Shown here piece after piece: positions 35,036 to 43,569 of a DNA stretch of 64,000 nucleotides (its first letter is position 1; every line of letters begins with the position of its first letter). Position numbers and translations under genes: made by a program. Source of the stretch: Mogibacterium kristiansenii (lineage in GTDB: Bacteria > Bacillota > Clostridia > Peptostreptococcales > Anaerovoracaceae); NCBI RefSeq assembly GCF_009695905.1, contig NZ_VUNA01000001.1:124001-188000 (forward strand), in the 5' to 3' direction. A model generated the notes under the pieces. The model was given only the letters and a program-made list of their open reading frames with translations. It ran no database searches and was not told where the DNA came from.

Positions 35036-36598
35036 TTACACCAGTTTCGTGGTCCACCGGGAGCAGTCGATCACCCGGGTGGCCAGGCCTTCATAGAATT
35101 CCGGCTCGTGGCACACCATGAGAATGCTGCCGTTGTACTCCATCAGCGCCCGTTTCAGCTCGTCTTTGGCATCCACGTCCAGGTGGTTGGTCGGCTCGTC
35201 CAGAACCAGAATATTGGAATCCCGATTCATCAGCTTGCACAGGCGCACCTTGGCCTGTTCGCCACCGGAAAGCACCCGAATTCGGCTTTCAATGTGCTTT
35301 GAGGTGAGACCGCAGCGAGCCAGCGCCGCTCGCACTTCCCGCTGGTCCCAGGATGGGAATTCGTTCCAAATCTCCTCGATGCAGGTGGTATCCACATCCT
35401 GACTCATTTCCTGCTCGAAGTAACCAATCTGCATATACGGATCCTTCTCAATCTGACCTTCCAACGGCGGGATCAGTCCCAGCAAGCTCTTCAGCAGAGT
35501 GGTTTTCCCGATTCCGTTGGCACCTGTGAGAAGCACCTTCTCCTTTCGCTCCATGACGAAATCCAGCGGCTTGGAAAGCGGCGTATCGTATCCGATGACC
35601 AGCCCTTTCGTCTCGAAAAGGAACCGTCCCGGCGTGCGCCCCAGGTGGAAGTCGAATTCCGGTTTCACCCGTTCCACCTGCTTCTCAATCAGCTCCATAT
35701 TATCCAGCTTCTTCTGGCGGGACATGGCCATGTTTCGGGTGGAAATTCGAGCCTTGTTCCGGGCCACGAAATCCTTCAGCTGAGCGATTTCCTGCTGCTG
35801 CTTCTGGTAGGCCGCTTCGTGCTGCGCCTTCCGCATCTCGTACACCTTTATGAAATCGTCGTAATCCCCCACATACCGGTCCAGCTTGTGATTTTCCATG
35901 TGATAAATCAGGTTGATTACGCTGTTCAGGAACGGAATATCGTGGGAAATCAGGATAAAAGCATTTTCGTAATTCTGCAGATACCGCTGCAGCCATACGA
36001 TATGTTCCCGATCCAGGTAGTTGGTCGGCTCGTCCAGCAAGAGGATTTCCGGCTTCTCCAGCAGAAGCTTGGCCAACAGCACTTTGGTTCGCTGTCCGCC
36101 GGACAGCTCCGTAACATCCCGGTCCAGTCCCAGGTCTGTCAAGCCCAGCGCCCGGGCTACTTCATCAATCTTCGCGTCAATCATATAGAAATCATGAGCG
36201 GTGAGAAGGTCCTGCAGGGTGCCGGCTTCCTCCATCCGCGCGTTCATGGTATTTTCATCCACATCCGGATCTCCCATGGACATGTACAGGTCGTTCATCT
36301 CCTGTTCCATCTCAAAGAGGTAGTCAAAAGCGGTCTTCAGCACGTCCCGTACGGTCTGCCCCTTGGTGAGGACGGTGTGCTGGTCCAGATAGCCCGCACG
36401 AACGCGCTTCGACCATTCCACCTTTCCTTCATCCGGCGAAAGCTTACCGGTGATGATATTCATAAAAGTAGACTTGCCTTCTCCGTTGGCGCCCACCAGT
36501 CCGATGTGTTCACCGGACAGAAGTCGGAAGGATACATCATCGAAAATCTGGCGGTCTCCAAATCCGTGGGTCAGGTGTTCCACGTTTAAGATGCTCAT
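35036..36598 (-). CDS. ABC-F family ATPase (ribosome-associated type)
   Basis: A soluble protein of 520 residues with two ABC ATPase domains and no membrane part. Walker A motifs are GANGEGKST (near 38) and GANGIGKTT (near 350); signatures are LSGGQ and LSGGEQ; Walker B LLLDEPTNYLD and LVLDEPTNHLD, each with the following catalytic Glu. The interdomain linker (about 245-310, KDFVARNKARISTRNMAMSR) is the part that reaches the ribosomal P/E site. It resembles YkpA/YbiT-like housekeeping members; resistance to a ribosome drug cannot be excluded. A promoter with TATAAT lies at 36640-36645 (minus). Confidence 0.92.
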   Translation of the reverse strand: MSILNVEHLTHGFGDRQIFDDVSFRLLSGEHIGLVGANGEGKSTFMNIITGKLSPDEGKVEWSKRVRAGYLDQHTVLTKGQTVRDVLKTAFDYLFEMEQEMNDLYMSMGDPDVDENTMNARMEEAGTLQDLLTAHDFYMIDAKIDEVARALGLTDLGLDRDVTELSGGQRTKVLLAKLLLEKPEILLLDEPTNYLDREHIVWLQRYLQNYENAFILISHDIPFLNSVINLIYHMENHKLDRYVGDYDDFIKVYEMRKAQHEAAYQKQQQEIAQLKDFVARNKARISTRNMAMSRQKKLDNMELIEKQVERVKPEFDFHLGRTPGRFLFETKGLVIGYDTPLSKPLDFVMERKEKVLLTGANGIGKTTLLKSLLGLIPPLEGQIEKDPYMQIGYFEQEMSQDVDTTCIEEIWNEFPSWDQREVRAALARCGLTSKHIESRIRVLSGGEQAKVRLCKLMNRDSNILVLDEPTNHLDVDAKDELKRALMEYNGSILMVCHEPEFYEGLATRVIDCSRWTTKLV

Positions 36599-36680
36599 AA
36601 ATATATATTCCTTTCATTTTTGAAATCACAATCCTCTACATTATATATGAAACGAAGGAGGAAAAACAAGACCGGAAGAA

Positions 36681-36717
36681 AAAAGGGATTGCGAGGATGT
36701 TCCCCGCAATCCCTTTT
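36681..36717. terminator. hairpin with A/T flanks, no adjacent convergent gene
   Basis: Stem AAAAGGGATTGCG / CGCAATCCCTTTT. It lies between two divergent starts (ABC-F and patatin), so it ends no visible gene; possibly left from a lost gene or a barrier between their promoters. Confidence 0.65.
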
Positions 36718-36861
36718 CAATTCCTTGTTCTCTCGTATACGGGTATACTATGTATGTCGACAAAATTCACACAAAAAACTTATAAATTTAGTTTCATTTC
36801 ATAAAAACTATGTTATAATACTGACTAAATTGTTTGAGAGCAGAATTCTAGGGGAATAACA

Positions 36862-37761
36862 GTGAATATGTATACAAAAGAAACGATTTCGAAAAAAGAG
36901 AATAACGGCAAGCATCGAACCGCGTTGGTTCTGGAGGGCGGTGCCATGCGAGGCATTTTCAGCGCGGGAGTTATCGACGTGCTGATGGAAAACAACATTC
37001 ATTTTGATGCGGTCATCGGTGTCTCCGCCGGTGCGGCATTCGGCTGCAACTACAAGTCCCATCAGCCGGGACGGGTTATCCGTTATAACCGGCGATTCGC
37101 AAAGGATTGGCGGTATTGCAGCCTGCGCTCCCTGATGAAGACCGGAGATCTGTACGGGGCAGAGTTCTGCTACCATACTTTGCCGAAGGAACTGGACGTG
37201 ATGGATAAGGAAACCTATGATAGCGATCCCAGCCGGTTTGTCGTAGTGTGTACCGATACCCGAACCGGGAAGCCGGTATATAAGGAGCTGCCGGAGCTGA
37301 ACGATGCCGCGCTGGAGTGGGTGAGAGCCAGCGCATCCATGCCGGTGGTATCCCGTGCGGTGCACATCGACGGATACAGCTTGCTGGATGGCGGCATCAG
37401 CGATTCCATTCCCGTGCAGTACGCACGGAATCAGGGGTACGACCGGATTGTCACAGTGCTGACTCGGCCGAAGGATTACGTCAAGGCGCCCACCGGGCAC
37501 GATCACCTTTACGGATTGCTCCTCCACAAATATCCGCAGGTTGCGGCCAGCCTTCGGAACCGTCATGTGGTGTACAATCGGTCTAAGAAAATGGTCCATC
37601 AGCTGGGATCCAAAGGGGAACTCTGTGTCATCTATCCGGAAAAAGAACTGGACATCAGCCGGACGGAGCACGATGTGGCGCGCATGGACCGCACCTATAA
37701 AGAGGGGCGGAAGCGGGCACAGGCGATGATGCCGAAGATTCGGAAGTATCTGGAACAGTAG
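36862..37761 (+). CDS. patatin-like phospholipase
   Basis: A 299-residue lipid acyl hydrolase of the RssA/YlbK-type patatin family, likely cytoplasmic or peripheral. The oxyanion loop is LEGGAMRGIFSAG, the nucleophile elbow GVSAGAAFG (GxSxG), and the catalytic Asp is in LLDGGISDSIP. No signal peptide. Start is GTG at 36862, with AGGGGA 6 bases ahead; an ATG at 36868 is the alternative. A TATAAT with TG in front (36814-36819) supports a promoter. The natural lipid substrate is unknown. Confidence 0.9.
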   Translation: MNMYTKETISKKENNGKHRTALVLEGGAMRGIFSAGVIDVLMENNIHFDAVIGVSAGAAFGCNYKSHQPGRVIRYNRRFAKDWRYCSLRSLMKTGDLYGAEFCYHTLPKELDVMDKETYDSDPSRFVVVCTDTRTGKPVYKELPELNDAALEWVRASASMPVVSRAVHIDGYSLLDGGISDSIPVQYARNQGYDRIVTVLTRPKDYVKAPTGHDHLYGLLLHKYPQVAASLRNRHVVYNRSKKMVHQLGSKGELCVIYPEKELDISRTEHDVARMDRTYKEGRKRAQAMMPKIRKYLEQ

Positions 37762-37775
37762 AAATGAAATATACG

Positions 37776-37823
37776 CAAATGAAGAGGCTGCTCCCCCGGA
37801 AGGGAACAGCCTCTTCATTTCGT
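37776..37823. terminator. bidirectional terminator, patatin / secreted protein
   Basis: Stem AATGAAGAGGCTG / CAGCCTCTTCATT with inner GGG/CCC pairs, between the two converging genes. Confidence 0.8.
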
Positions 37824-37860
37824 TTATTCCGTTAGTGGGTTCCATCTTGCTTTTGCCGAA

Positions 37861-39660
37861 CTACCATCCCCATTTGGTTGATACGTTGGATGTACCCCAG
37901 CCGGTGGAGTAGTTGACGAAATCCGGTTTCTTCTTGGTCTTGATGGTGATGGTGACCTTTTTCTTCGCATACTTCTTGATGTTCTTGTACGTCACGGTCT
38001 TTGTGGCAATTTTCTTGTTGTTGTTGTACACGTAGACCTTGAATTTGTACTTCTTCATCTTGAACATCCGGTTATTCACGATGTAGCCCGTCACCTTGAT
38101 TTTCTTATCGTAGTAAGAAAACTGCCATGGGACGAATTTCGCCGTTGCGTACGGTGTAATCTGATTGATATTGCTGTTCAGGCGTCCCGGTCTCTTGTAA
38201 GTATTGCTCTTTGGCTTCTTTGCGGAAGTGGACTTGGTAATGCTGGTCTTCTTCGCGCATACCGCTTTCACCTTGTACTTGTAGGAATTGGCCTTCTTCG
38301 CGCTGTAGGTGAAGGTGATGGTCGCCTTACCGTTGCTCTTGATGGTCTTAATCTTCTTGCTGCCCCGGTATACGTACATGGTGGACAATCCCTTTGCCCG
38401 CTGATCTGCCGGAACCTTTATCAGCATCTTTACCTGCTTCGGTCCCATCTTTACTGCGGAGAAGCCCGGTGCTTTGAAATTCTCGGTGCGTACGGTGTAG
38501 TAATATCCGTCCCAGTAATTGTACTCCAATTTATTCTTGTACCGAATGGTGTGAACGGTATAGTACCGGGTGGTTCCCGGAAGCAGTCCGGTGAGAGTGA
38601 ATTTGCCGTGGTCTTTCCCCGAATCGAAGCTGAACTCTTGGTAAAGATCCGCTTCGCCCTCTCCCTTCACGTAGTTATAGATTTCCACTCCGTCCGCATA
38701 GCCGGTATTGTGGTTTCTGTCCTTGTATACGGTAACCGCCGCTTGGTCGTAGCGGGCAGAGGTGCTGGAGAAGCGGTAGATATCCTCCATCTCTGATTTG
38801 ATATTGGCCGGAGAGTCAAAGGCCAAGGATGTCGCAAGGGAAGCACTTGCTTCCGCCTTTTGTGCAGCCGTCTCCTTATCCTTTGCGGAAACCAGCATCC
38901 AGCGGCGCGGACTCTGATCCGCAATATTAAACGGATTAATCTTATTCCGGTAGATCCAGACCTTTACGGTTCTGCTGTTGGACGATCCGTAAATGCTCTT
39001 GTCGTCCAAATTATACGCGTAGAGCGTTTCGCCGGCATTCGGGCCCTGCGTGCCGCGGAAGGTGGCATACACTTCCGTGTATTCGGTACCGTCCGAATAC
39101 ATCTTTTCCACCTGGCCGTATCCGGTCATGCCTTCCAGAAGGTTTGGATTCGGTGCTTCCGGTTTTTTCGGTGCCTGCACCGTTCGCGGCTGGAAGTTGT
39201 TGCCGTAGTTCGCATATTGATCGTTGTTGTAGTCACTATAGAATTTAAAGCTGATGGAAAGCTCTTCTTCCGGCCGGACGATCGGGACCTTCTGTGCATT
39301 CTTGAAATCATAGACGAGCTTTCCGTTCAATTTTCGAATGTCCGGAGCATTGATAATCTGGGATCCGATGAGCTGGTTGTTCTGGGAAACCTCGAGGACA
39401 TAGTCCCGGGCATTATCCACATGATACACAGCGTATTTCGCTGCAAAAATATCGAAGGTAAGGACCATATCGAATTTTCCGTCGCTTCGATAGGTGTATT
39501 CGATTTTTGACAACGGATTTTGTTTATTCGGTGTGTACTCTTGTGTAATCTTTTTCCCCACAACATCTGCGGAAACCGATGCCGGAATCATCAGGAGCGC
39601 AAACGCGGTGGCGATCAGCAGACGACGAATCGTCCTTCGTTTCTTTGTGTTCTTTTTCAT
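37861..39660 (-). CDS. large secreted protein, lysine-rich C-terminus, unknown function
   Basis: A 599-residue protein with a clear signal peptide (MKKNTKKRRTIRRL then a hydrophobic core ending PASVSA, cleavage near 31). The middle is beta-rich; about 300-420 look like a fibronectin-III-type fold (FTLTGLLPGTTRYYTVHTIR). The last 180 residues hold many Lys and Tyr (KKIKTIKSNGK, YKYKVKAVCAKK, KKYAKKKVTITIKTKKK) and are strongly basic, suited to binding the anionic cell wall or a polyanion. No LPXTG, SLH or choline-binding repeats are seen. AGGAGGAAC precedes the ATG. The family is not recognised. Confidence 0.75.
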   Translation of the reverse strand: MKKNTKKRRTIRRLLIATAFALLMIPASVSADVVGKKITQEYTPNKQNPLSKIEYTYRSDGKFDMVLTFDIFAAKYAVYHVDNARDYVLEVSQNNQLIGSQIINAPDIRKLNGKLVYDFKNAQKVPIVRPEEELSISFKFYSDYNNDQYANYGNNFQPRTVQAPKKPEAPNPNLLEGMTGYGQVEKMYSDGTEYTEVYATFRGTQGPNAGETLYAYNLDDKSIYGSSNSRTVKVWIYRNKINPFNIADQSPRRWMLVSAKDKETAAQKAEASASLATSLAFDSPANIKSEMEDIYRFSSTSARYDQAAVTVYKDRNHNTGYADGVEIYNYVKGEGEADLYQEFSFDSGKDHGKFTLTGLLPGTTRYYTVHTIRYKNKLEYNYWDGYYYTVRTENFKAPGFSAVKMGPKQVKMLIKVPADQRAKGLSTMYVYRGSKKIKTIKSNGKATITFTYSAKKANSYKYKVKAVCAKKTSITKSTSAKKPKSNTYKRPGRLNSNINQITPYATAKFVPWQFSYYDKKIKVTGYIVNNRMFKMKKYKFKVYVYNNNKKIATKTVTYKNIKKYAKKKVTITIKTKKKPDFVNYSTGWGTSNVSTKWGW

Positions 39661-39729
39661 ATCGGTTCCTCCTGCAGGTGCTTGAACCTGCCGTTCTTCC
39701 TTGAGAAGGGAGATGTACTTCTTAACCGG

Positions 39730-39758
39730 ATTGTATCAATTCAAGAGCAATGCTACAA
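39730..39758 (-). promoter_or_regulatory. promoter of the secreted protein gene
   Basis: On the minus strand TTGTAG (39758-39753), spacer 17, TACAAT (39735-39730), with TGA before the -10. A hairpin CAGGT/ACCTG lies in the leader near 39675-39690. Confidence 0.6.
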
Positions 39759-39821
39759 CACTCGAAAGAGTACTGTCAGTTGAAAAAGAACTTTTTTTCG
39801 GTGCAACTGTGCCGGAAGGAC

Positions 39822-40706
39822 CTAAGAGTTCTTCGGGATGTATTTTTTCTCCTTCGTAAAGCCTCGGCCGGTGACGCTGCTCACCTTGCTCAGCACGATG
39901 AAGGCATTGGGATCCACTTCGTGAACCACCTTCTCCGTGCGGTACAGCTCTCGAGGGGAGATGACGCAGGAAAGCACATCGGTTTCAATGCCCAGGTAAC
40001 CGGTCTTTCCGTGCAGCAGGGTGACGCCCCGGTCGATGTCTGCCAGAATGGCATCCTTCATCTCCTCGGAATGTTTGGTGACGATTTCCAACTTGGTTTT
40101 GGCGGTGCCCAGCGCCAGCAGTTTGTCCAGGGTCATGGTGTACACGATAACCAAAATGATGCCGTAGAGGCTGGTGTCCTTGTCGGAGAAGAGCATCTGG
40201 CCAATCAGGATGATAAAATCAAATACGTACAGGCTGACGGATACCGGAATCCGGAAGAGTTTCTGCAGGACCAGAGGTGGAATATCCATGCCGCCGGTGC
40301 TGGCCCCCAGCCGGATGATCATCGCCAGGGAAATGCCGATGCACAGGCCGCCGAAAAGGGCGCTAAGGAACAGATCCCGTGTCAGCACGAAGCCGCCCAC
40401 GGCCCGCTGCAGGATCCCCAGGAGCAGGGGGTAGAAAATGGTGCTCACCAGTGTGGTGAGGGCGAATTCCTTTCCCAGGATGAGGGCGCCCAACAAGAAC
40501 ATGGCCACGTTAAAGATGCCCACGAAGATGGAAATATCCATGCCGGTGAAGTGGTTCATAATCAGGCCGATACCGGTGGTGCCGCCGGTAATCAGGCCGG
40601 ATGGAAGAATAAAGAAAACGACGCCCACGGCGTAGATGAAGTTTCCGAAGATGATAATCAGTACATTTCGGAGAAATCGAAGACTGAAAAGGGATGATGA
40701 CTTCAT
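39822..40706 (-). CDS. YitT family membrane protein (DUF161 + DUF2179), copy 1
   Basis: A 294-residue protein with five to six membrane helices in the YitT/DUF161 region (about 10-200; SGLITGGTTGIGLI and LGASTGGMDIPPLVLQK are the repeated glycine-rich motifs). A cytoplasmic DUF2179 domain of about 80 residues follows (VTLLHGKTGYLGIETDVLSCVI). The function of the family is not established; transport is suspected. GGAGG lies 7 bases before the ATG. Its leader contains a terminator-like hairpin (40744-40786). A second, diverged copy is at 54968. Confidence 0.85.
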   Translation of the reverse strand: MKSSSLFSLRFLRNVLIIIFGNFIYAVGVVFFILPSGLITGGTTGIGLIMNHFTGMDISIFVGIFNVAMFLLGALILGKEFALTTLVSTIFYPLLLGILQRAVGGFVLTRDLFLSALFGGLCIGISLAMIIRLGASTGGMDIPPLVLQKLFRIPVSVSLYVFDFIILIGQMLFSDKDTSLYGIILVIVYTMTLDKLLALGTAKTKLEIVTKHSEEMKDAILADIDRGVTLLHGKTGYLGIETDVLSCVISPRELYRTEKVVHEVDPNAFIVLSKVSSVTGRGFTKEKKYIPKNS

Positions 40707-40743
40707 GAGATGACCTCCTTAATCTCGTATCGCATTTCTTGCG

Positions 40744-40786
40744 AAAAAAAAGACCACGCATCAGGAATTTTCCCTGACAGACGTGG
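40744..40786 (-). promoter_or_regulatory. attenuator-like hairpin in the yitT leader
   Basis: On the minus strand CCACG...TCAGG / CCTGA...CGTGG followed by eight T, placed between the promoter (TTGACG, spacer 18, TATAAT near 40863-40834) and the ribosome binding site. A short AAGC-TTTT-GCTT hairpin precedes it. The 328-base space 40707-41034 holds this leader, the divergent ZIP promoter and no gene. No named riboswitch was recognised. Confidence 0.6.
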
Positions 40787-40920
40787 ATCGAAGCAAAAGC
40801 TTAATACATTTTCCATATTGATTTTGCCAAGAAATTATATAATAGGAGTCGGACTTGCGTCAAGAGCGGAAAAAAATATTTTTTGGAAGGAAATAAACGG
40901 ACGCCTCTGAAGACCGAAAC

Positions 40921-40949
40921 TTGACAGATGGACGATGGATACATATAAT
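40921..40949 (+). promoter_or_regulatory. consensus promoter of the ZIP transporter gene
   Basis: TTGACA at 40921-40926, spacer 17, TATAAT at 40944-40949: full consensus. An everted dyad ACCTA-N5-TAGGT follows at 40951-40965, a possible operator. Confidence 0.88.
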
Positions 40950-41034
40950 AACCTAGTTGATAGGTAGGATTTTTGTCCCGTCCGCAGAATATCGACACGG
41001 TAACACTTGATGATAAGATAAAAGGAAGTAACGA

Positions 41035-41763
41035 ATGGAATTGATGATTACCGCGATTGCCGGGTTCTCCATTTTGCTGGGAGCCTTGGCAACGCATTTG
41101 ATTAAAGATACGGAAAAGATGGAGCACCTGTCCATGGCTTTGGCGCTGGGTGCGCTGGCGGCACTGCTGCTCTTCGACCTGTTCCCGGAGGTGCACGAAC
41201 TGGTGGAGGCGCAGGGCTGGGGATACAGCCTGGGCATGCTGGTGGTGGGCATCGCCATGCTGAAGGTGCTGGATCTGTTCATTCCGGATCACCACGATAC
41301 GGAAGAGACCCACGATCATGAGAATGCCGCCCATATCGGAATCATTTCGGCGATGGCGGTAATCCTCCATAATATTGTGGAAGGAATGTCGGTGTACAGC
41401 ATCGCCATGAATTCCATGTCCGACGGAATTATTTTTGCTCTGGGCATCGCCATGCACAACATCCCGATGGGTATGCTGATTGATTCCACCATGGAGGAGC
41501 GGAAGCGCAGCGAGCGGTACGTCCTTTTGGCGGCGGTGACCCTCTCCACCCTCTTCGGCGGCGTGCTGATGAATATGATTGAGGTGCACCTGTCGGAGGT
41601 TCTGACCCTGACTATGGTGAGCATCGCCACGGGCATGATTCTATATATCGTGTTCTCCGAGCTGACGCCTCATGTGTTTCGGACCCGGGAACATTTGCGG
41701 GAGTCCGTGGTCAGTGTGATTATCGGTTTCGCGCTGGTGTGGGTCAGCACCATGGTGGCGTAA
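41035..41763 (+). CDS. ZIP family metal transporter
   Basis: A 242-residue membrane protein with about eight helices. The two metal-site helices carry HNIVEGMSV and MHNIPMGML, the diagnostic ZIP motifs, and a His/Asp-rich loop (DHHDTEETHDHEN) lies before the first of them. ZIP proteins import Zn, Fe or Mn toward the cytoplasm; the metal cannot be told here. AAGGAAG precedes the ATG. A very strong promoter with a dyad just after it suggests metal-dependent control. Confidence 0.9.
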   Translation: MELMITAIAGFSILLGALATHLIKDTEKMEHLSMALALGALAALLLFDLFPEVHELVEAQGWGYSLGMLVVGIAMLKVLDLFIPDHHDTEETHDHENAAHIGIISAMAVILHNIVEGMSVYSIAMNSMSDGIIFALGIAMHNIPMGMLIDSTMEERKRSERYVLLAAVTLSTLFGGVLMNMIEVHLSEVLTLTMVSIATGMILYIVFSELTPHVFRTREHLRESVVSVIIGFALVWVSTMVA

Positions 41764-41782
41764 TCCGTCGGAAGCGAGAAAT

Positions 41783-42421
41783 CTATTCTTCCGGAAGGTC
41801 TGCTTTCGGAAGGCTCCAGTGATTTCGGGCGGCCAGCAGCCGGAGAACCACAATCGATGTGGCGCCCAGCAGCATGGCTCCGCCGTAGCCGATTCGGTTC
41901 CAGAGAAGGATGCATGCCAATGCTCCCAGCAGAGAGGCGCTGGCGTAGAAATGCTTGACGAAGATGTACGGCCGGTCGCCGGCCATCATATCCCGCAGTA
42001 CGCCGCCGCCGCATCCGGTAATAACGCCCACGAAGGCCAGCAGGATGATGCCGTGGATATTGGTGGATTGGTAAGCAGTTTGAATGCCGTTCACGGTAAA
42101 AATACCCAGACCGATGGAGTCGAACAGCAGCATCAGCGCTTCGTAGAACCGAGTTTCCCGAAAAATCCACGTCCGGATGACCGGCAGGAACACGATGATG
42201 GAAGTGATGATGGATACCACCAGATACACCGGGTCCTGAAAGGTGAGGGGCGGATTGTTCCCCACAATCAGATCCCGGATGATTCCGCCGCCCACGCCGG
42301 TGGTGAGCCCCAGAATGGATACGCCGAAAATATCCATTCGCTTTCGGATGCCCAGAACGGCACCGGAAATGGCGAAGGCAACGGTCCCCATAATCTCCAG
42401 AAAAAACAAAATATCTTCCAC
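41783..42421 (-). CDS. TRIC-like membrane protein (YadS/UPF0126 family)
   Basis: About 212 residues and seven membrane helices, made of two repeats. Each repeat has a glycine kink: TTGVGGGIIRDLIVG and ITGCGGGVLRDMMAG. Prokaryotic TRIC homologues form homotrimeric cation channels. The start is set at a GTG (42421 on the minus strand) because GGGGGTG lies 7 bases before it and the family usually begins just before FFLEIMGTVAFAISGA; a TTG six codons upstream is the alternative. Convergent with the ZIP gene, 19 bases apart, without a visible terminator. Confidence 0.85.
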   Translation of the reverse strand: MEDILFFLEIMGTVAFAISGAVLGIRKRMDIFGVSILGLTTGVGGGIIRDLIVGNNPPLTFQDPVYLVVSIITSIIVFLPVIRTWIFRETRFYEALMLLFDSIGLGIFTVNGIQTAYQSTNIHGIILLAFVGVITGCGGGVLRDMMAGDRPYIFVKHFYASASLLGALACILLWNRIGYGGAMLLGATSIVVLRLLAARNHWSLPKADLPEE

Positions 42422-42604
42422 GGCAAAACACCCCCACAATTTAATGATTTATTTACTTTCAAACCATCGCTTGTATGGTTTGTTTTTTTGAATACGATTC
42501 TGTCAAACAGCCTAACAAGGATACCATTGCAATATTCAAAAGTCCAGCATATAATGGAACGCATGGGACTCGTACAGAGAAAAAAACAAAGGGGGAAATT
42601 TAAA

Positions 42605-43501
42605 ATGACGAAAGAACAATCGCAATATCGGAAGGGGGTGTTCCAGGTGGTCTTCTGCATGGTCATCTGGGGCGTGCTGCCCATCTATTGGAAGGCCCTG
42701 ATTCCCATCAGTTCATCGGTAATCATGCTGTACCGGGTGCTGATGTCTTTTCTAACGGCGCTGCTTCTGGCACATCGAAATTATACCTGGCAGGAAATCT
42801 GGGCTCCGCTGAAGGAAGATCGAAAGACCATCCGAACTCTGGCCGTCGCCGGCGTCATCATCACCATCAACTGGTCCACCTACATCTGGGCGGTGAATGC
42901 GGGATTTATTATACAGACCAGTCTGGGGTATTATATCGAACCGCTGGTAGTCTGCCTGCTGGGAATTATCCTATTTCATGAACGGGTGACGAAATACAAG
43001 GTCGTCGCCATGATTTTCGCCTTGGTGGCGGTGCTGGTGCTGCTGTTTCATTTCCACCAAATTCCGTTCATCGCTCTGGGACTGGCGCTGACATTCTCCG
43101 TCTACGCCGCCATTAAGCGTTCCGTGACCGTGGATCCGGTGCTGTCCATGATCTACGAGACCATGTTCCTGGCGCCCATCGCCCTGGCAATCATCCTGTA
43201 TCAGGAAATCAGCGGCAACGGCGCCGTTGCGGCGGGCGCACCGTATCAGGTGGGTTTGCTGCTGCTCTGCGGATTCTGCACCGCGGTTCCCCTGATGCTC
43301 TTCAGCGCCGGCGCCCAGAAAACATCCATGTTCATCCTGGGCCTGGTGGAGTACATCAGCCCCACCATGCAGATGAGCCTCGGCATCTTGCTGTACCACG
43401 AGCATGCCGACAGCGTTCAGTTCATGGCCTTTGGAATTATATGGATCGGATTGGTGTTCTTCACCATTGGAGAATTCAAGGATACTCGTCCGAATGCGTA
43501 A
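42605..43501 (+). CDS. rarD: RarD-type EamA transporter
   Basis: A 298-residue DMT-superfamily protein with ten helices. GVFQVVFCMVIWGVLPIYWK, INWSTYIWAVNAG and LGYYIEPLVVCLLGIILFHE are strongly RarD-like (chloramphenicol-sensitivity protein family); QKTSMFILGLVEYISPTMQ marks the second half. The frame is open for a long way upstream, over the antisense of the TRIC gene, but the ATG at 42605 has GGGGG 10 bases ahead and gives the normal length. Substrate unknown. Confidence 0.88.
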   Translation: MTKEQSQYRKGVFQVVFCMVIWGVLPIYWKALIPISSSVIMLYRVLMSFLTALLLAHRNYTWQEIWAPLKEDRKTIRTLAVAGVIITINWSTYIWAVNAGFIIQTSLGYYIEPLVVCLLGIILFHERVTKYKVVAMIFALVAVLVLLFHFHQIPFIALGLALTFSVYAAIKRSVTVDPVLSMIYETMFLAPIALAIILYQEISGNGAVAAGAPYQVGLLLLCGFCTAVPLMLFSAGAQKTSMFILGLVEYISPTMQMSLGILLYHEHADSVQFMAFGIIWIGLVFFTIGEFKDTRPNA

Positions 43502-43522
43502 AGCTTCTTCATAAAAAAACAA

Positions 43523-43565
43523 AATCCGCTTCATCGGAAACGTCCGGTGAGGCGGATTGTTTTTA
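43523..43565. terminator. bidirectional terminator, rarD / purF
   Basis: Stem AATCCGC...TCCG-type arms (43523-43558) with AACG loop, followed by GTTTTT on the plus strand and preceded by an A run for the minus strand. Confidence 0.82.
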
Positions 43566-43569
43566 TGCG

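Noticed and set aside
36620-36859. 79-codon open frame between ABC-F and patatin
   Set aside because: It runs through a terminator hairpin and a promoter and has an unlikely basic composition.
41819-42604. N-terminal extension of the rarD frame (560 codons in total)
   Set aside because: The extra part is antisense to the TRIC gene and not membrane-like; the ATG at 42605 gives a normal RarD.
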